Positions 1 through 6,545 of a stretch of 6,545 bases of DNA are shown in pieces. The translations under genes were made by a program, and so were the position numbers. The notes under the pieces were generated by a model that worked only from the letters and a program-made list of their open reading frames with translations, made no database searches and had not been told where the DNA came from. Numbering within the stretch: position 1 is the first letter of the stretch; each line of letters opens with the position of its first letter. The DNA is from an uncultured Bacteroidota bacterium (GTDB lineage: Bacteria; Bacteroidota; Bacteroidia; Chitinophagales; Chitinophagaceae): the NCBI GenBank assembly GCA_946480675.1, contig CAMLKS010000138.1:1-6545 (forward strand), given 5' to 3'.

Positions 1-521
1 ACCACATCGGGGTCAAACTCTTTTTGAGTGATCTTAACGGTTTCTTCGCCTGTTACAGGGTCAACAACCATGGTCGTATCCGGCTGGCCTATCAGCAGTT
101 CAAGGATTTGCTCCTTGGTAAGAGCTGTAGTAAACCTGTCATCCATATTAGAATAGGCTTTGATCTTGCCATTTTTTACAGCATGCAGTATTATTTCGAT
201 GAAATAACCACCACCAGTGTAATCATCACCGGGATAGCGGAATGCCATGTTCTGCTTTTCGCGGATATCTATCTCACGCCAGATCCTTTTTTTCCACATG
301 ATGTCAGCCTCGCGAACTGACTGTGGTGTCAAAGGGGTATTGATGTGAGCTACCCTGTCATAAACCCCATCTCTTACCAAAGATGGTTTCCAGTCGTCTT
401 TAACACCATCAAGGCTGTTATAACCAGAAACAGCAGGGTCTGCAGTTTGAGCGAATGATACACTGCTTGCTAAAAGTAAAGCAGCGGTAGCAGCAATTCT
501 ATATGATCTACGGATACTCAT
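1..521 (-). CDS. gldN: GldN, T9SS periplasmic ring protein (partial, C-terminus beyond left edge)
   Basis: GldN (PorN in Porphyromonas) is a periplasmic protein that joins the lipoprotein GldK to form the large ring under the outer membrane in the type IX secretion system. I translated this gene by hand from an ATG at 519-521; it stays open to the left edge, giving 173 full codons plus two bases, against roughly 300 residues for the family. Residues 1-24 form a signal peptide: Arg4/Arg5, a hydrophobic stretch around 9-23, and a likely cleavage at SFA|Q (24/25). The mature part carries the GldN-like run 'SVREADIMWKKRIWREIDIR' (68-87), followed by EKQNMAFRYPGDD and a GGGYFIE segment. It starts 39 bases after the gldM stop, so it is probably co-transcribed. 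The only ribosome-site hint is a weak AGGA two bases before the ATG. The call rests on these motifs and on the gldKLM context. Confidence 0.93.
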   Translation of the reverse strand, partial: MSIRRSYRIAATAALLLASSVSFAQTADPAVSGYNSLDGVKDDWKPSLVRDGVYDRVAHINTPLTPQSVREADIMWKKRIWREIDIREKQNMAFRYPGDDYTGGGYFIEIILHAVKNGKIKAYSNMDDRFTTALTKEQILELLIGQPDTTMVVDPVTGEETVKITQKEFDPDV

Positions 522-560
522 AATCCTGAAACGATTTGCTAATTATTAAAGTTAGTAAAA

Positions 561-2108
561 TTACTGAATAAGAGTTATACCTACAGTATTGAGCGAACGC
601 GTTGTACCGTCGGGGCCTCTCGCCTTAATCTCTTCAAAATAAAGTTTATCACCAATTTTTGCCCTACCGATAGCATCTACCACCTGCTTGTTATCGCTGA
701 ACCTTGCACTTTTCACAGCGAACGGACCAATAGGCTCTCCACGCTTAGGAACAAGGCTGAACTCGAAGCTGGTAACTACGAAACGAGCATCAAAATCGAA
801 GTTTTCAAGAGCTGCCTGGATACCCAGCTGAGCTTTGAACTCGTTACTAGGCACACGGCCGCCACTATATTTACCAATCTTAGCTACCGGGTCAGGTATA
901 CGTTTTACGCGTATTTCCTGTCCACCCACTCTTTTAGTACCTGTGGCAGTTTTAGCATTGATGTCTGCCATTACTTTACCAGGTTTCGTAACCATTACTT
1001 CATAGTGCCCTTTTGTTTCCAGTGGCTTAACTGTTGCATCAGGTATGTTTACGGATACATCTTCCAGTGAATAACCTGCCGCCGAAACTGTTATCGGGTT
1101 AGGTACGCCAATGTAAAACACGTTCATTTTATCCAGCTGCATAGAGGCACCTTCTGAACCCACCATGTAAGTGAACTCGTAGTCGCGTGTTTCAACACGG
1201 CCACCCATATCCAGCGTTACTTTACCACGAACGGTTTGCAGACCAACACCGGCTGCTGAAGTTTCCCAAGAGGCTACACCATTTTCAACTTTAGCCACAC
1301 GGCCTGAGCTTGACGAAACCTGAGGGTTAACAGCTTTGTTGTAGGCTGCCAACATGATGCTGGCTTCAACTTTCTGCCCGGCTAGTACATAGCTGTTTTT
1401 AGGAACCGCTATAGCTTGGATTTCGTCGAATTTAACCTGGATGTCACCAGCTTCCCTGGCCAACTGGTTGATGATTACAGCTTCACTATTTCTTACGTCA
1501 TTCTGAAACTTAGAAAGCAATGTAACAACAGCCATTGTAGGCATGTTATAGAAATAACCTGTAGCCCAGTCTGCGCGTGGATTGTTATCTGTTTTTTCAG
1601 GTTCCACCACTTTAATCGGCAGTTCTTTCATGAATTGCTCCTTAAACTTAGGATCAATAACACCAACCATCATATCACGCAGATCGTTCAGCTTCTTTTT
1701 TATCTCATCACCACCTTTTTTCTCAACTAAGAGCAAAGTACTGGCATCGATATTATCTTGCCTTTTAATCTCACCATTTTCCTCTTTACCACCAGACTCT
1801 TCAATTATCTTATTTTTCCAGTCTTCCAGATATTTGATCATACTGGCAGCCTGCTCTTTCACCTGATCAGCTTTCTGATTGAAAGGACGCATACGTTCTT
1901 CCTGGCCAGCTTGCGATTCCTGATCCTTCATGCTTTTATATAAAGCATCGTTCTTCTGCTCGATAGAAGCATTTGAGGCAGTAATACTCTGGTTAATGGT
2001 TTTAAACGCATGCAGGATTTCAGAGGATACGTTTAGGGCCAGCATGGCAGTCAACACCAAGTACATGAGGTTGATCATTAACTGCCGCGGCTCTTTAGGC
2101 ATTGACAT
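561..2108 (-). CDS. gldM: GldM, inner-membrane-anchored periplasmic shaft of the T9SS motor
   Basis: GldM (PorM) pairs with GldL to make the proton-driven motor of type IX secretion and gliding. Its single N-terminal helix sits inside the GldL ring, and its long periplasmic part reaches the GldK/GldN ring. The protein is 515 residues, the usual size. Residues 8-34 contain the hallmark 'RQLMINLMYLVLTAMLALNV' followed by a SSEILHAF stretch; Arg8 and Tyr16 match the conserved Arg9 and Tyr17 of the Flavobacterium protein (numbering from memory). Residues about 36-230 are mostly helical and charged (first periplasmic domain). From about 231 the sequence turns beta-rich, as expected for the Ig-like domains, with 'MNVFYIGVPNPITVSA' at 328-343 and 'VKRIPDPVAKIGKYSGGRV' at 401-419 marking the C-terminal domains. 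Met3 is an alternative start; Met1 is equally plausible and changes nothing functional. The gene lies 60 bases after gldL and 39 before gldN, and shows no truncation. Confidence 0.97.
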   Translation of the reverse strand: MSMPKEPRQLMINLMYLVLTAMLALNVSSEILHAFKTINQSITASNASIEQKNDALYKSMKDQESQAGQEERMRPFNQKADQVKEQAASMIKYLEDWKNKIIEESGGKEENGEIKRQDNIDASTLLLVEKKGGDEIKKKLNDLRDMMVGVIDPKFKEQFMKELPIKVVEPEKTDNNPRADWATGYFYNMPTMAVVTLLSKFQNDVRNSEAVIINQLAREAGDIQVKFDEIQAIAVPKNSYVLAGQKVEASIMLAAYNKAVNPQVSSSSGRVAKVENGVASWETSAAGVGLQTVRGKVTLDMGGRVETRDYEFTYMVGSEGASMQLDKMNVFYIGVPNPITVSAAGYSLEDVSVNIPDATVKPLETKGHYEVMVTKPGKVMADINAKTATGTKRVGGQEIRVKRIPDPVAKIGKYSGGRVPSNEFKAQLGIQAALENFDFDARFVVTSFEFSLVPKRGEPIGPFAVKSARFSDNKQVVDAIGRAKIGDKLYFEEIKARGPDGTTRSLNTVGITLIQ

Positions 2109-2168
2109 GCTGCAAAAAATTTAGGGAGTTACTTAAATTAATTTCTTTACTTATTATCAATGCTTGAA

Positions 2169-2987
2169 TTAGCGTCCTTGCATAGCAGCCAGCATGTTGC
2201 CATATATCTGGTTCAGCGTTGTCAGGTTTTTAGACAGCTGTGCTATTTGCTCTTTCGCAGCTACCGCATCTGTAGCGCTTGATGCCATTGCATCTGATGC
2301 ACTTACCAGGTTGCTGTAGAATTTGTTCATTGCTTTCAGGTGGTTGTTTGCATCCTGCAGTTCCACTTCATATATCTGGTTCAGAGAACCCAGGTTTCTT
2401 GAAAGCACTACTACCTGCTCGTGGAATTTAGCTGTGTCTTCAGCAGCATTATTAAATGATGCCATAGTATTAGATGCACCCACGAAAGTATTTTTCATTT
2501 CGCCCAGGGCACTTGCAGCTTCACGTGCACTTTGAGAGTACTCACCAGTTGCAGCAGTAACATCAGAGATATCTTTTATCTGTTCAACCACCACACCGAA
2601 GCGTTGGAAGTTTTCACCCAGTTTGCGGATGTTAGCAGGTGTGATCTGTGCATCTTCCATCATTTTATCTAATGAAGCGCCGGGAGATACTTTACCTGCA
2701 CCAGAATCAAATTTTGTTCCTTTACGATAGGCTTCCACATGTGGATTTTCATCCAGGTTGGGGTAGAAGCGTTCCCAATAGTAATCTTTATGAGGTGGGA
2801 GCAAACCAAGCAGTGCAAAGATGAATGCTTCGGTAAGCATACCCGCTGTCAACATCACACCCGCACCTGGCCAGTGTTGGATTTTAAAGAGTGCTCCCAT
2901 CAGTACCACAGAGGCACCCAGACCAATGATCAGGTTTTTAATATACTTACCCTGTTTGGTTTCGAAAAACAGTGCTACAGAACCCAT
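2169..2987 (-). CDS. gldL: GldL, inner-membrane proton-channel subunit of the T9SS motor
   Basis: GldL (PorL) forms the membrane ring around the GldM helices and converts proton flow into rotation. The 272-residue protein has two strongly hydrophobic helices at about 18-35 and 42-63, joined by the short loop QHWPGAG, and then a long soluble, cytoplasmic C-terminal part rich in Ala, Ser, Asn and Gln. Polar residues within the membrane part, Lys35 and His38 ('GALFKIQHW') and Glu53 ('GMLTEAFIFAL'), correspond to the Flavobacterium residues Lys27, His30 and Glu49 that are linked to motor function (numbering from memory). The loop is four residues shorter than I recall for Flavobacterium. The C-terminal region contains a duplicated 'LSxNLxxLNQIY' segment (196-206 and 251-262). 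The start Met gives the short N-terminus before helix 1 expected of the family. The gene lies 59 bases after gldK and 60 before gldM, in the same probable transcript. Confidence 0.97.
   Translation of the reverse strand: MGSVALFFETKQGKYIKNLIIGLGASVVLMGALFKIQHWPGAGVMLTAGMLTEAFIFALLGLLPPHKDYYWERFYPNLDENPHVEAYRKGTKFDSGAGKVSPGASLDKMMEDAQITPANIRKLGENFQRFGVVVEQIKDISDVTAATGEYSQSAREAASALGEMKNTFVGASNTMASFNNAAEDTAKFHEQVVVLSRNLGSLNQIYEVELQDANNHLKAMNKFYSNLVSASDAMASSATDAVAAKEQIAQLSKNLTTLNQIYGNMLAAMQGR
2201..2384 (-). repeat. 16-base direct repeat pair inside gldL, encoding a duplicated peptide
   Basis: The 16-base string CATATATCTGGTTCAG (plus strand) occurs at 2201-2216 and again at 2369-2384, exactly 168 bases (56 codons) apart and in frame. 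It encodes the LNQIY part of the two C-terminal GldL segments 'LSRNLGSLNQIYEVEL' (195-210) and 'LSKNLTTLNQIYGNML' (251-266). Similarity also extends upstream at protein level (VGASNTMAS versus VSASDAMAS, about three residues out of register). This looks like an old internal duplication within the coding sequence rather than a mobile or regulatory repeat. Confidence 0.75.
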
Positions 2988-3046
2988 TTTATTTTGTTTT
3001 TCTTAAAGGTTGAAAAATTACTGATTAAAATTTATAGTTATTTATA

Positions 3047-4303
3047 TTAACGCCTGTTAGTTAATGCAGGTGCAATTTGCTGATAAACACAACGGAAACC
3101 GATATACGCTTTTGCCGTATCTGCATATTCATAATCGCGTGTACCATTTTGCAGGTAGAACGCTACATCGCGCCAGCTGCCACCACGTAATACTTTACGG
3201 CGCATCCATTGAGGATCGTTTTCGCGTATTTTATAGTCCACTACAGGATTCAGATCTGATGTAGTTGAATAAGCTGTACCGAAGTATGAGCTGGCAGTCC
3301 ACTCAGCTACGTTACCGGCCATGTTGTACAGACCGTAGTCGTTTGGCCAGTAGCGGTCAACAGGCACTGTGTACAAACCACCGTCGGCAGCATAGTTGCC
3401 ACGTTGAGGTTTGAAGTTGGCCAGGTAACAACCTTTTTTGTTAACCAGGTACGGTCCGCCCCAAGGATATGGAGACTCTGTGCGGCCACCGCGTGCTGCA
3501 TATTCCCACTGTTCTTCGCTAGGCAATGCAAACTCGCCTTCGAAATACAGTTTGTTCTTTTCGCGGTCTTGCTTCCACAGCATGGTACGCCAGTTACAGA
3601 ATGCATTTGCCTGGTGCCAGTTAATACCCACTACAGGATATTGGTTAAAGGCAGGGAACCAGTTGTATTGCAAAGCAATCGGTTCATTATATGAATATGA
3701 CAGCTGTTTTACCCAAACAGTAGTATCGGGGTAGATAGCCACATCATATTTCCTTTTGAAGTTGGTAGCTGATTGACCGGCGTTCTTTACGTTCTCGCTA
3801 TAATCATAGGTTTCGTAATGATAAACCAGCTTAGAATTATCAAATTCTTTCTTGCCCCAGCCGCTTTGGTCAGCAGGGATATACATAGCAGCCAACTGAT
3901 CTTGCAGGTCCGGATCCCTCCAGTTTATTCTCTTCCTCATATCCAGGCGCTGGTTACCATCAGCGTCGTCTATAAAATCGCCCAGCGTAGTGTGCGCTAT
4001 AGAGTCACGAACCCAATTGGTAAATTGACGGTATTCAGCATTTGAGATTTCTGTCGCATCCATGTAAAAACCTGTCATCTGCGCTGTGCGTATCATCGCA
4101 TCATTCCTTCCGCGAACATCTTCGTCACTTGCTCCCATTTTAAAAATTCCAGACGGTACATACACCATGCCTAGCGGAACAGGGGGCCTGTATGTCATCA
4201 TTGTAGGTTCACCTACAAGCTGACCTCCGTTACCCGGTTTTCCGCAGCTGGCAGCCAGTGCTAGTAATGCTACAGCCGAGATCTTCAGGGAAAGTTGTTT
4301 CAT
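3047..4303 (-). CDS. gldK: GldK, T9SS outer-membrane lipoprotein with an FGE-sulfatase-like fold
   Basis: GldK (PorK) is a lipoprotein that forms the periplasmic ring with GldN under the outer membrane and is required for type IX secretion. I place the start at the ATG at 4301-4303 (418 residues), because it is followed at once by a lipoprotein signal peptide: Lys2/Lys7, a hydrophobic stretch 8-18, and 'LAASC' with Cys20 as the lipidated residue. An in-frame ATG at 4388-4390 would add 29 polar residues in front of the signal peptide and is unlikely. The body resembles formylglycine-generating-enzyme domains: 'GMVYVPSGIFKMG' (45-57), 'ATEISNAEYRQF' (83-94), 'YPVVGINWHQANAFCNW' (222-238), 'ALPSEEQWEYAARGG' (259-273), 'NMAGNVAEW' (327-335), 'LRGGSWRD' (372-379) and 'IGFRCV' (401-406). 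A region of about 120 residues between 95 and 220 interrupts the usual fold, as in other GldK proteins. The segment after LRGGSW has no Cys pair, so FGE catalysis is not expected. Confidence 0.96.
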   Translation of the reverse strand: MKQLSLKISAVALLALAASCGKPGNGGQLVGEPTMMTYRPPVPLGMVYVPSGIFKMGASDEDVRGRNDAMIRTAQMTGFYMDATEISNAEYRQFTNWVRDSIAHTTLGDFIDDADGNQRLDMRKRINWRDPDLQDQLAAMYIPADQSGWGKKEFDNSKLVYHYETYDYSENVKNAGQSATNFKRKYDVAIYPDTTVWVKQLSYSYNEPIALQYNWFPAFNQYPVVGINWHQANAFCNWRTMLWKQDREKNKLYFEGEFALPSEEQWEYAARGGRTESPYPWGGPYLVNKKGCYLANFKPQRGNYAADGGLYTVPVDRYWPNDYGLYNMAGNVAEWTASSYFGTAYSTTSDLNPVVDYKIRENDPQWMRRKVLRGGSWRDVAFYLQNGTRDYEYADTAKAYIGFRCVYQQIAPALTNRR

Positions 4304-4482
4304 ACTACTGTTATTATTGTTTTTGCGATTAGGCAAATAAAGTAATTTTTTTGGCTTGCAGGTAGTTTCCCCTACAAAACCGTTGCACAATATTTAAAGA
4401 TTTTTCCAAAAATGCAAGCTTCAAAAAAAAATTTGTTAAGAATTTCAAAAGCTTGTAAAACTGCATTTTAGTTCAAAGTAAA
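4304..4482 (-). other. AT-rich intergenic leader between the DUF255 gene and gldK
   Basis: This 179-base gap is three or more times longer than the gaps within the gld block and is the likely site of transcription start or of a long 5' leader for gldKLMN. It contains homopolymer A/T runs and no ORF with protein-like character. I see no Shine-Dalgarno sequence before the gldK ATG; the preceding bases read AACAGTAGT, which is common in this phylum. A CTTTATTTG stretch (4334-4342, minus strand) comes within one base of the Bacteroidota -7 motif but lacks a properly spaced -33 TTTG. No riboswitch or conserved RNA fold was recognised by eye. Confidence 0.6.
4415..4455 (-). terminator. Weak inverted repeat downstream of the DUF255 gene
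   Basis: The arms AAGCTTG (4449-4455) and CAAGCTT (4415-4421) are perfect 7-base inverted copies separated by 27 bases, starting 28 bases beyond the DUF255 stop. On the minus strand the second arm is followed by CATTTTT. The loop is long and the stem short, so any terminator would be weak; it also lies downstream of the candidate gldK promoter, where it would be in the gldK leader. It may be chance. Confidence 0.2.
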
Positions 4483-4504
4483 TCAATCTGCTGACATATG
4501 CAAA
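4474..4504 (-). promoter_or_regulatory. Candidate Bacteroidota-type promoter for gldKLMN
   Basis: On the minus strand, TTTG (4504-4501) is followed after 19 bases by TTACTTTG (4481-4474). The primary sigma factor consensus in this phylum is a -33 TTTG and a -7 TAnnTTTG separated by about 19 bases; the match is exact except for one base in the -7 box (TT instead of TA). The -33 box lies within the last codons of the DUF255 gene. If real, transcription would begin about 160 bases before the gldK ATG. The motif is short and the region AT-rich, so chance is a real alternative. Confidence 0.35.
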
Positions 4505-6513
4505 TGCTTCAAAACCTGCGCTATATCGGCTATTGGCGGCAAACATGCATCATCTGTACATATATATACCCTTGTTTCTTTCCCCGAATATTTGCCTTTC
4601 AGCATCGGAATTTCAGATATTTCTTTTTTTGAAGTGAGCAAAAAGGTACCCGGCACCATTTCCTTTTCCAGTTCCTTTTTGCCGGTTTCCCAACCCTCAC
4701 CCATACCTGCTACCGTCTTTATACCGTACACATATTGCTGCAATAAACACGCCCAGTAGCCAAACGAGGTAGTGTACCTGCCTGCAGATGATGCCATACG
4801 CTGCAGCATAATATATGCTTGCTCTATCCATTCCGTGCGTTCCATGACAATACCTAAAAGATACAAATTATGCGCCATTACTGCGTTGGCAGATGGTGTA
4901 GCCCCGTCATAGATATCTACTTTGCGCACGGGTATATCATTTTGCAGGGATGATGTGTAATAGAAAAACACGCTGCTTTCATGCTGAAATTCGCTTATTA
5001 CTTTTTGCACCTGCTCATCTGCCTTCAGCAGCCATGCTTCATCGTCGCTAACGGATGCCAGCTGCAATAAAGCCTGTACCAGGTAAGCATAGTCATCCAG
5101 GTTGGCAGCGATGCGGGCATTCCCTTGCTTCCATGTATGCATAAGGCCATTACTTGTTTGGAAAGCTTGCAGCATCCATTCCATATGCGCGACTGCCCTT
5201 TGTCGGTAGGTTTCATCCTGCAAAGCTTGTGCAGCTTTGCACAAGGCAATATTCATCAGTGCATTCCATGACAATAAGCTTTTGTCATCTGTAAGCGGAC
5301 GAATACGTGTATTTCTCGCTGCTAATAATTTTTGTTTTGCCGCTTCTATTTTTTCCGCAACCGCTACTTCAGGCATATCATAGCGTGCTGCCACAGTTGC
5401 TACCGGCTCGGCTACATGCAGGATATTTGTGTATTCCCAATTGCCCTTTTCTGACACACCGAAATAGGCTTGCAACACTTCGTCTTCCCCAATTATAGCC
5501 TTCCATTCATCCCATGTCCATGTATAAAATTTACCCTCTACACCTTCGCTATCTGCATCTATGGCGCTATAGTATCCCCCACCCGGTTCCCTTAATTCTT
5601 TTTCTACAAAACCAATGATTTCTTCTATAGCAATTTTATATTTTTTATCCTTATTAATGCCATAAGCTTCCGCGAGCGATGTTACCAGCAAAGCATTATC
5701 GTAAAGCATTTTCTCAAAGTGTGGTATCAGCCAGTTGTCATCGGTTGCATAACGTGCCAGCCCACCGCCCAATTGGTCATAAATGCCCCCTTCTATCATA
5801 GCATCCAGGCTTTTGAATGCGTGCTGCAAAGCTTCTTTATTACCTGTATACCGATAGTGCTGCAACAGGTAAGAGATAGACATTGTGCCCGGAAATTTCG
5901 GTGCCTTGCCAAACCCACCTTTCTCCTTATCGGCATGTTTCAGCAGGTTTTCAGCCATCAGGGTGCAAGTGTTTTTGTCCCACTTCTCCCCTTTTGCTGT
6001 AGTGCCTATGGCAGATGCCTGTTTCAGGTATTGCAGCATCTGGCTGGTTTGTGTTTCTACCTCACCCGGTTGCTCTGTCCATATTTCATGCATGCGCTGC
6101 AGCAACTGCAACCACGATGGGCGGCCATAAGCAGGCCGGGGCGGAAAATAAGTACCTCCATAAAAAGGTACCCTGCCGGGCGTAACAAACACATTTAACG
6201 GCCAGCCGCCGCTACCGCTTATGGCCTGCACGGCATCCATATACAGGTGGTCTACATCGGGGTGTTCTTCCCTGTCTACTTTAATGTTGATGAAGTGTTC
6301 GTTCATGTATGCCGCCACCTCCTCGTTCTCAAAGCTTTCGCGCTCCATTACATGGCACCAGTGACAGGCGGCGTACCCAATGCTTACCAGCACCGGTTTA
6401 TGCTCCTTTTCAGCCTTTTCAAAGGCCTCATCGCCCCATGCATACCAGTTGACGGGGTTGTGAGCATGTTGCAGTAAATACGGGCTTAATTCTTTTGCGA
6501 GTTGGTTGGGCAT
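4483..6513 (-). CDS. DUF255/YyaL-family protein: thioredoxin-like domain plus helical barrel
   Basis: This 676-residue protein belongs to the widespread family that includes Bacillus YyaL and human SPATA20; full-length members have about this size. Its biochemical role is not established. The N-terminal thioredoxin-like domain (about 1-165) has '[16 protein letters not shown]' (12-27), a CxxC site in 'CHWCHVM' (Cys50, Cys53), 'GGWPLNVF' (102-109) and 'GGTYFPP' (119-125). The rest resembles the six-hairpin helical barrel of sugar epimerases and glycosidases, with '[10 protein letters not shown]' (199-208), '[20 protein letters not shown]' (242-261) leading into [12 protein letters not shown], '[20 protein letters not shown]' (311-330), '[12 protein letters not shown]' (409-420), 'LDDYAYL' (472-478) and '[10 protein letters not shown]' (536-545). 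A C-terminal C-x4-C pair (Cys652, Cys657) is also a family feature. There is no signal peptide or membrane segment, so it is probably cytoplasmic. The start at 6511-6513 fits the family N-terminus, which opens a few residues before 'LSPYLLQHA'. It is on the same strand as gldKLMN but 179 bases away, and probably a separate unit. Confidence 0.93.
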   Translation of the reverse strand: MPNQLAKELSPYLLQHAHNPVNWYAWGDEAFEKAEKEHKPVLVSIGYAACHWCHVMERESFENEEVAAYMNEHFINIKVDREEHPDVDHLYMDAVQAISGSGGWPLNVFVTPGRVPFYGGTYFPPRPAYGRPSWLQLLQRMHEIWTEQPGEVETQTSQMLQYLKQASAIGTTAKGEKWDKNTCTLMAENLLKHADKEKGGFGKAPKFPGTMSISYLLQHYRYTGNKEALQHAFKSLDAMIEGGIYDQLGGGLARYATDDNWLIPHFEKMLYDNALLVTSLAEAYGINKDKKYKIAIEEIIGFVEKELREPGGGYYSAIDADSEGVEGKFYTWTWDEWKAIIGEDEVLQAYFGVSEKGNWEYTNILHVAEPVATVAARYDMPEVAVAEKIEAAKQKLLAARNTRIRPLTDDKSLLSWNALMNIALCKAAQALQDETYRQRAVAHMEWMLQAFQTSNGLMHTWKQGNARIAANLDDYAYLVQALLQLASVSDDEAWLLKADEQVQKVISEFQHESSVFFYYTSSLQNDIPVRKVDIYDGATPSANAVMAHNLYLLGIVMERTEWIEQAYIMLQRMASSAGRYTTSFGYWACLLQQYVYGIKTVAGMGEGWETGKKELEKEMVPGTFLLTSKKEISEIPMLKGKYSGKETRVYICTDDACLPPIADIAQVLKHLHMSAD

Positions 6514-6545
6514 CTATCTAAAATTAAATAAGAAAACAGTGGAAA
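6514..6545 (-). other. Start of the region upstream of the DUF255 gene
   Basis: Only 32 AT-rich bases remain before the right edge. They contain no recognisable Shine-Dalgarno sequence and no complete promoter motif, and the neighbouring gene cannot be seen. Confidence 0.5.

Noticed and set aside
24..320. Plus-strand open frame of 98 codons
   Set aside because: It lies entirely antisense to gldN, which I could translate with a signal peptide and family motifs. The antisense product shows no recognisable domain or ribosome site.
1416..2124. Several overlapping plus-strand open frames opposite gldM
   Set aside because: They are shadows of gldM: low-complexity, Phe/Ser/Leu-rich translations from the complement of a Lys/Glu-rich coding strand, with no motifs.
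2109..2168. Possible terminator or separate promoter between gldL and gldM
   Set aside because: The 60-base gap is AT-rich but shows no stable inverted repeat and no TTTG/TAnnTTTG pair that I could find.
3307..3606. A 99-codon minus-strand open frame inside gldK
   Set aside because: It is an alternative frame of gldK, whose own frame carries the strong FGE-like motifs through the same stretch.
4360..4377. GTAG-GGGAAA-CTAC mini-hairpin in the gldK leader
   Set aside because: Only four stem pairs, with no T-run or conserved extension; expected by chance.
4304..4390. A 29-codon N-terminal extension of gldK from the ATG at 4388-4390
   Set aside because: It would bury the lipoprotein signal peptide internally; the ATG at 4301-4303 places it correctly.
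5719..6198. A 159-codon plus-strand open frame opposite the DUF255 gene
   Set aside because: Although long, it is antisense to a highly conserved coding region, has a Cys/Gln/His-rich composition without a domain, and has no supporting context.

Overview
The window is a piece of chromosome from a member of the Bacteroidota. All five genes lie on the minus strand, so they read from the right edge of the window to the left. Reading in that direction they are: a DUF255/YyaL-family thioredoxin-domain protein, then gldK, gldL, gldM, and a gldN gene cut off by the left edge. The gldKLMN block in this order is the conserved core of the type IX secretion system (T9SS), which occurs only in the Bacteroidota superphylum. 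AT-rich gene leaders without strong Shine-Dalgarno sequences fit the same phylum. The GldL loop 'KIQHWPGAG' and the general look of the proteins suggest a Chitinophagia/Sphingobacteriia-like lineage rather than Flavobacterium, but I hold that placement loosely.

Layout, left to right: positions 1-521 hold the first 173 complete codons of gldN (signal peptide plus the N-terminal half). Positions 561-2108 are gldM, 2169-2987 gldL and 3047-4303 gldK. Positions 4304-4482 are a 179-base AT-rich leader. Positions 4483-6513 are the DUF255 gene, and the last 32 bases are the start of its upstream region. The gaps inside the gld block are only 39, 60 and 59 bases and show no obvious terminators, so the four gld genes most likely form one transcript. 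The longer gap before gldK, and a promoter-like TTTG-N19-TTACTTTG match at the end of the DUF255 gene, suggest that gldK is the first gene of its own transcript.

How the genes work together, from family knowledge: GldL and GldM form the inner-membrane, proton-driven rotary motor, with GldM spanning the periplasm. GldK, a lipoprotein, and GldN form the ring under the outer membrane that GldM contacts. Together they power export of proteins with T9SS C-terminal signals and, in gliding species, movement of surface adhesins. The polar residues known to matter in the motor are present here (Lys35, His38 and Glu53 in GldL; Arg8 and Tyr16 in GldM), so the locus looks intact. The DUF255 protein has a CHWC thioredoxin-like site and a helical barrel. 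Its role is unknown and it is probably only a neighbour.

I found no RNA genes, mobile elements, CRISPR arrays or signs of recent transfer, and no evidence of an undescribed system. This is an ordinary core-genome region with a few details worth checking.
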